Assembly (NCBI GenBank): GCA_019314085.1
Contig: JAFCZZ010000146.1
Span: forward strand, 1-5,103
Reading direction: 5' to 3'
Origin: Deltaproteobacteria bacterium
GTDB lineage: Bacteria > Desulfobacterota > Syntrophia > Syntrophales > UBA2210
DNA: 5,103 nucleotides
This document shows positions 3,541 through 5,103 of the stretch, in pieces (within the stretch, counting starts at the first letter, position 1; the number at the start of each line of letters is the position of its first letter). A program made the translations under genes and the position numbers. The notes beneath the pieces were generated by a model. The model was not told the DNA's origin and did not search any database. It saw only the letters and a program-made list of their open reading frames with translations.

Positions 3541-5103
3541 ATGGGCTGGCTGAGTGGCTGGAGCTACAGAAAGTCGCATGAGATTGAAGGCTCTACTGCA
3601 GGTGCTCAAACAGATTATCAAATCCGCATAAAGGCTCACTACGGCTCTGGAACCGATTCTGGGGAAGACGTATATTTAAACGGCAAATGCAGGACAGACT
3701 TCGGAGATATAAGGTTCACTTCTGATGATGGAGTAACAGAGCTTCCATACTGGATGGAAGAGAAAATCGATGAGGACCATGCGATTTTTTGGATTAAGGT
3801 TCCAAGCATTCCAGCCAGCCCAGACACAACGACAATCTACGTTTACTACGGTAAAAGCGACGCTACAACAACAAGCAATGGAGAAGCAACTTTCCCATTT
3901 TTTGATGATGCTTCGACAGATAAGAGCTCATCCTATGTTGAGGACACTACGCTTTATTATGCTGTTGCTGGAACGTTGACGAAGTATGCAGACTATTATA
4001 GGTTGAGTGCAAACATTGCTGACCGTTGGACTGTAAGGCGAATCGCCGACATCTCGCTCTCACGATTCCTGATACGTGTGCATTTCAGAATGTATAGCGC
4101 ACAAGACGCTAATAATGTCGTAGCAAGGTTTGGAAGGATAGTTTCAGGCGACCATGCATGGATGGGTGCCGCAAGCATATACACTCCTTTCGGAACTTAT
4201 CATGCTATTCACTACTTCACCACAACGTCTGCCGCAGCTTACGATAGAGCCGAAAATCTTGGGCTTTCTGAACTTGCATGGTATTGGATGGAAGTCATGT
4301 TTGACGGCGGGCAAATTGTTAGCAAGCTTTACTCTGACGGTTGGTCGCTTATCGACACAGCCAGCTACTCTGCATCGGCGGTTACTGGCAACCCGCTTGT
4401 CGGCGTCTATAGCGGGACGACCAGCGACTACATAGATATCGACTTTATATTCGTCCGCAAGTATGTTGACCCTGAGCCTACGCATGGAGCTTGGGGTCCT
4501 GAGGAAACGCCGGGAGTTACCCACGAGGTCACCGTGGCTGAGTCGCTTGGCTTGGTTGACAATGTTGTTAAGCGGACGGATTACGGCACGCTGGTCAGCG
4601 GAGCCGAAAAGCTAGGCATGGCTGAAAGCATCACTAAACGAGTGGACTATAAAACCCTTCTCAGCGGAACGGAAAAGCTGGGCATGATTGACGAGGCAGC
4701 TGTCCAAACGGTTATTCTCTTGCTGGTGGCTGAAAAACTCGGGTTGATTGACGAGTTCACTAAACGCGTGGACTACAAAACCCTTGTCGGCGGAGCTGAA
4801 AGGCTAGGCTTAGCGGACAGCCTTATTAAACGCGTGGACTACAGGACCCTTCAAAGCGGAGTTGAAAGGCTTGGGCTTTCCGATGCTGCCTTGTTGAAGC
4901 GTTCAGTACGCATTCTAATGGCTGAACAGCTAGGTTTGGTCTCACGCGTGAGACCAACGGCTTCATACCATTTATATATTGAAGAAAAGCTTGGCCTGAT
5001 AGAAGTCGGCAGAGCCGGCAAACCTATTTATATAAAAGTAACAGAAAAACTTGGATTAGTTGACAGGGAGAAGATACTGTTGACGATTTACACTCCAGCC
5101 GTG
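3541..5103 (+). CDS. DUF2341-lectin-like adhesin with C-terminal repeats, 3' truncated by window edge
   Basis: An uninterrupted frame of 521 residues runs off the right edge with no stop, so the full protein is longer. Residues about 20-120 form a DUF2341 domain: D25-Y-Q-I-R-I, D56-I-R-F, L68-P-Y-W, F83-W-I-K-V-P and I99-Y-V-Y-Y-G. Residues about 120-318 look like a concanavalin/LamG-type beta sandwich, closing with D301-F-I-F-V-R-K-Y and P311-E-P. That pairing is common in archaeal surface and viral adhesins and suggests glycan or cell-surface binding. From residue 333 onward, nine repeats with the core A-E-x-L-G-L-x-D follow at 20-22 residue spacing, a probable fibre-forming or extending stalk. 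No N-terminal signal peptide is seen, favouring a virion protein over a secreted one. ATG 3541 is chosen because GGAG at 3530-3533 lies 7 bases upstream and the upstream stop is 12 bases away. It is probably the receptor-binding fibre of the particle. Confidence 0.88.
   Translation, partial: MGWLSGWSYRKSHEIEGSTAGAQTDYQIRIKAHYGSGTDSGEDVYLNGKCRTDFGDIRFTSDDGVTELPYWMEEKIDEDHAIFWIKVPSIPASPDTTTIYVYYGKSDATTTSNGEATFPFFDDASTDKSSSYVEDTTLYYAVAGTLTKYADYYRLSANIADRWTVRRIADISLSRFLIRVHFRMYSAQDANNVVARFGRIVSGDHAWMGAASIYTPFGTYHAIHYFTTTSAAAYDRAENLGLSELAWYWMEVMFDGGQIVSKLYSDGWSLIDTASYSASAVTGNPLVGVYSGTTSDYIDIDFIFVRKYVDPEPTHGAWGPEETPGVTHEVTVAESLGLVDNVVKRTDYGTLVSGAEKLGMAESITKRVDYKTLLSGTEKLGMIDEAAVQTVILLLVAEKLGLIDEFTKRVDYKTLVGGAERLGLADSLIKRVDYRTLQSGVERLGLSDAALLKRSVRILMAEQLGLVSRVRPTASYHLYIEEKLGLIEVGRAGKPIYIKVTEKLGLVDREKILLTIYTPAV
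4936..4957. repeat. Perfect 22-bp palindrome inside the adhesin coding repeats
   Basis: The half-site TTGGTCTCACG (4936-4946) is followed without spacer by its exact reverse complement (4947-4957). It falls in repeat 7 of the adhesin, encoding G-L-V-S-R-V-R-P-T. The centre ACGCGT is shared with the K-R-V codons of two other repeats (around 4763 and 4829), but the flanking arms are unique to this copy. A dimeric recombinase or repressor site, or chance within repeat decay, are the options. Confidence 0.9.
4971..5036 (+). promoter_or_regulatory. Two TATA-like elements within coding sequence
   Basis: TTTATATA (4971-4978) and TTTATATAAA (5027-5036) match the archaeal TATA box well. They lie 13 and 69 bases downstream of the palindrome. 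Both encode strand residues (L-Y-I and I-Y-I-K), so they may be by-products of Tyr/Ile codons. An internal promoter for a gene beyond the right edge is possible but not supported by anything visible. Confidence 0.2.

Larger units (their letters stand above)
4537..5103 (+). repeat. Nine in-frame coding repeats with a 192-bp higher-order period
   Basis: The core E-x-L-G-L/M begins repeats at residues 333, 355, 377, 397, 419, 441, 461, 481 and 501 of the adhesin. Spacings are 22, 22, 20, 22, 22, 20, then 20 and 20. The first six therefore form two 64-residue (192-bp) super-units, 4537-4728 and 4729-4920. In each, two units carry a K-R-x-D-Y block and the third carries a hydrophobic run instead. 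The last three units (4921-4980, 4981-5040, 5041 onward) are divergent 20-mers, and the array continues past the edge. DNA-level similarity is highest between 4759-4824 and 4825-4890. Duplication of the super-unit is the simplest explanation. Confidence 0.9.

Noticed and set aside
3770..3979. Open frame of 69 codons on plus inside the adhesin gene, plus opposite-strand frames at 3639-3827, 3996-4184 and 4144-4524
   Set aside because: All lie within the long DUF2341 adhesin frame, which has recognisable domains and repeats; the shorter frames have low-complexity, implausible proteins and no ribosome sites.
4537..5103. Regularly spaced repeats resembling a CRISPR array
   Set aside because: The periodicity keeps one open reading frame, copies vary mostly as conserved amino acids, and there are no unique spacers or identical direct repeats.
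4321..5103. Diversity-generating retroelement target in the adhesin
   Set aside because: No reverse transcriptase, template repeat or adenine-biased variable copy is visible in the window.

Overview
The window reads as part of an archaeal virus or integrated provirus, most likely from a thermophilic or uncultured archaeon. That assignment is inference. It rests on an AT-rich TATA element in the only divergent intergenic region, strong GGAGG-type ribosome binding sites, T-tract terminator-like sequence, a DUF2341 plus lectin-like adhesin of a type common in archaea, and a run of small beta-rich proteins next to a tail-fibre-type protein. No terminase, portal, HK97-type capsid protein, integrase or ribosomal/metabolic gene is present, so the exact virus group cannot be fixed.

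Layout. Positions 22-507 (minus strand) encode a 161-residue protein with the shape of a PD-(D/E)XK nuclease fold, but the usual catalytic lysine is replaced. A 76-base divergent region (508-583) separates it from a plus-strand run that fills the rest of the window; a near-symmetric TATA-like element at 539-548 could serve both directions. The plus-strand genes are: a 161-residue charged helical protein (584-1069); a 268-residue beta protein that looks like two sandwich domains (1110-1916); three small beta-sandwich-like proteins (1919-2266, 2323-2661, 2665-3018); a 165-residue tail-fibre/baseplate-type protein (3031-3528); and a large adhesin that is open at the right edge (3541 to at least 5103, 521 residues visible).

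How they may work together. The seven plus-strand genes are tightly packed, most with a clear ribosome binding site, and look like a virion-structure/host-recognition cassette. The beta proteins share a recurrent 'P-hydrophobic strand, turn, long strand' pattern near their C-termini, suggesting that one fold was duplicated about five times across four genes. The cassette ends in a fibre/adhesin module: the tail-fibre-like protein, then the DUF2341-lectin-repeat protein. The adhesin's C-terminal repeats have a higher-order 64-residue period, and a perfect 22-bp palindrome lies inside them.

For three genes the longest open frame is probably not the real start. Ribosome binding sites favour ATG 584 over GTG 578, GTG 1919 over TTG 1913, and ATG 2323 over ATG 2296. 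There is no gene-free stretch over 300 bases. Bases 1-21 lie downstream of the minus-strand gene and show nothing recognisable.
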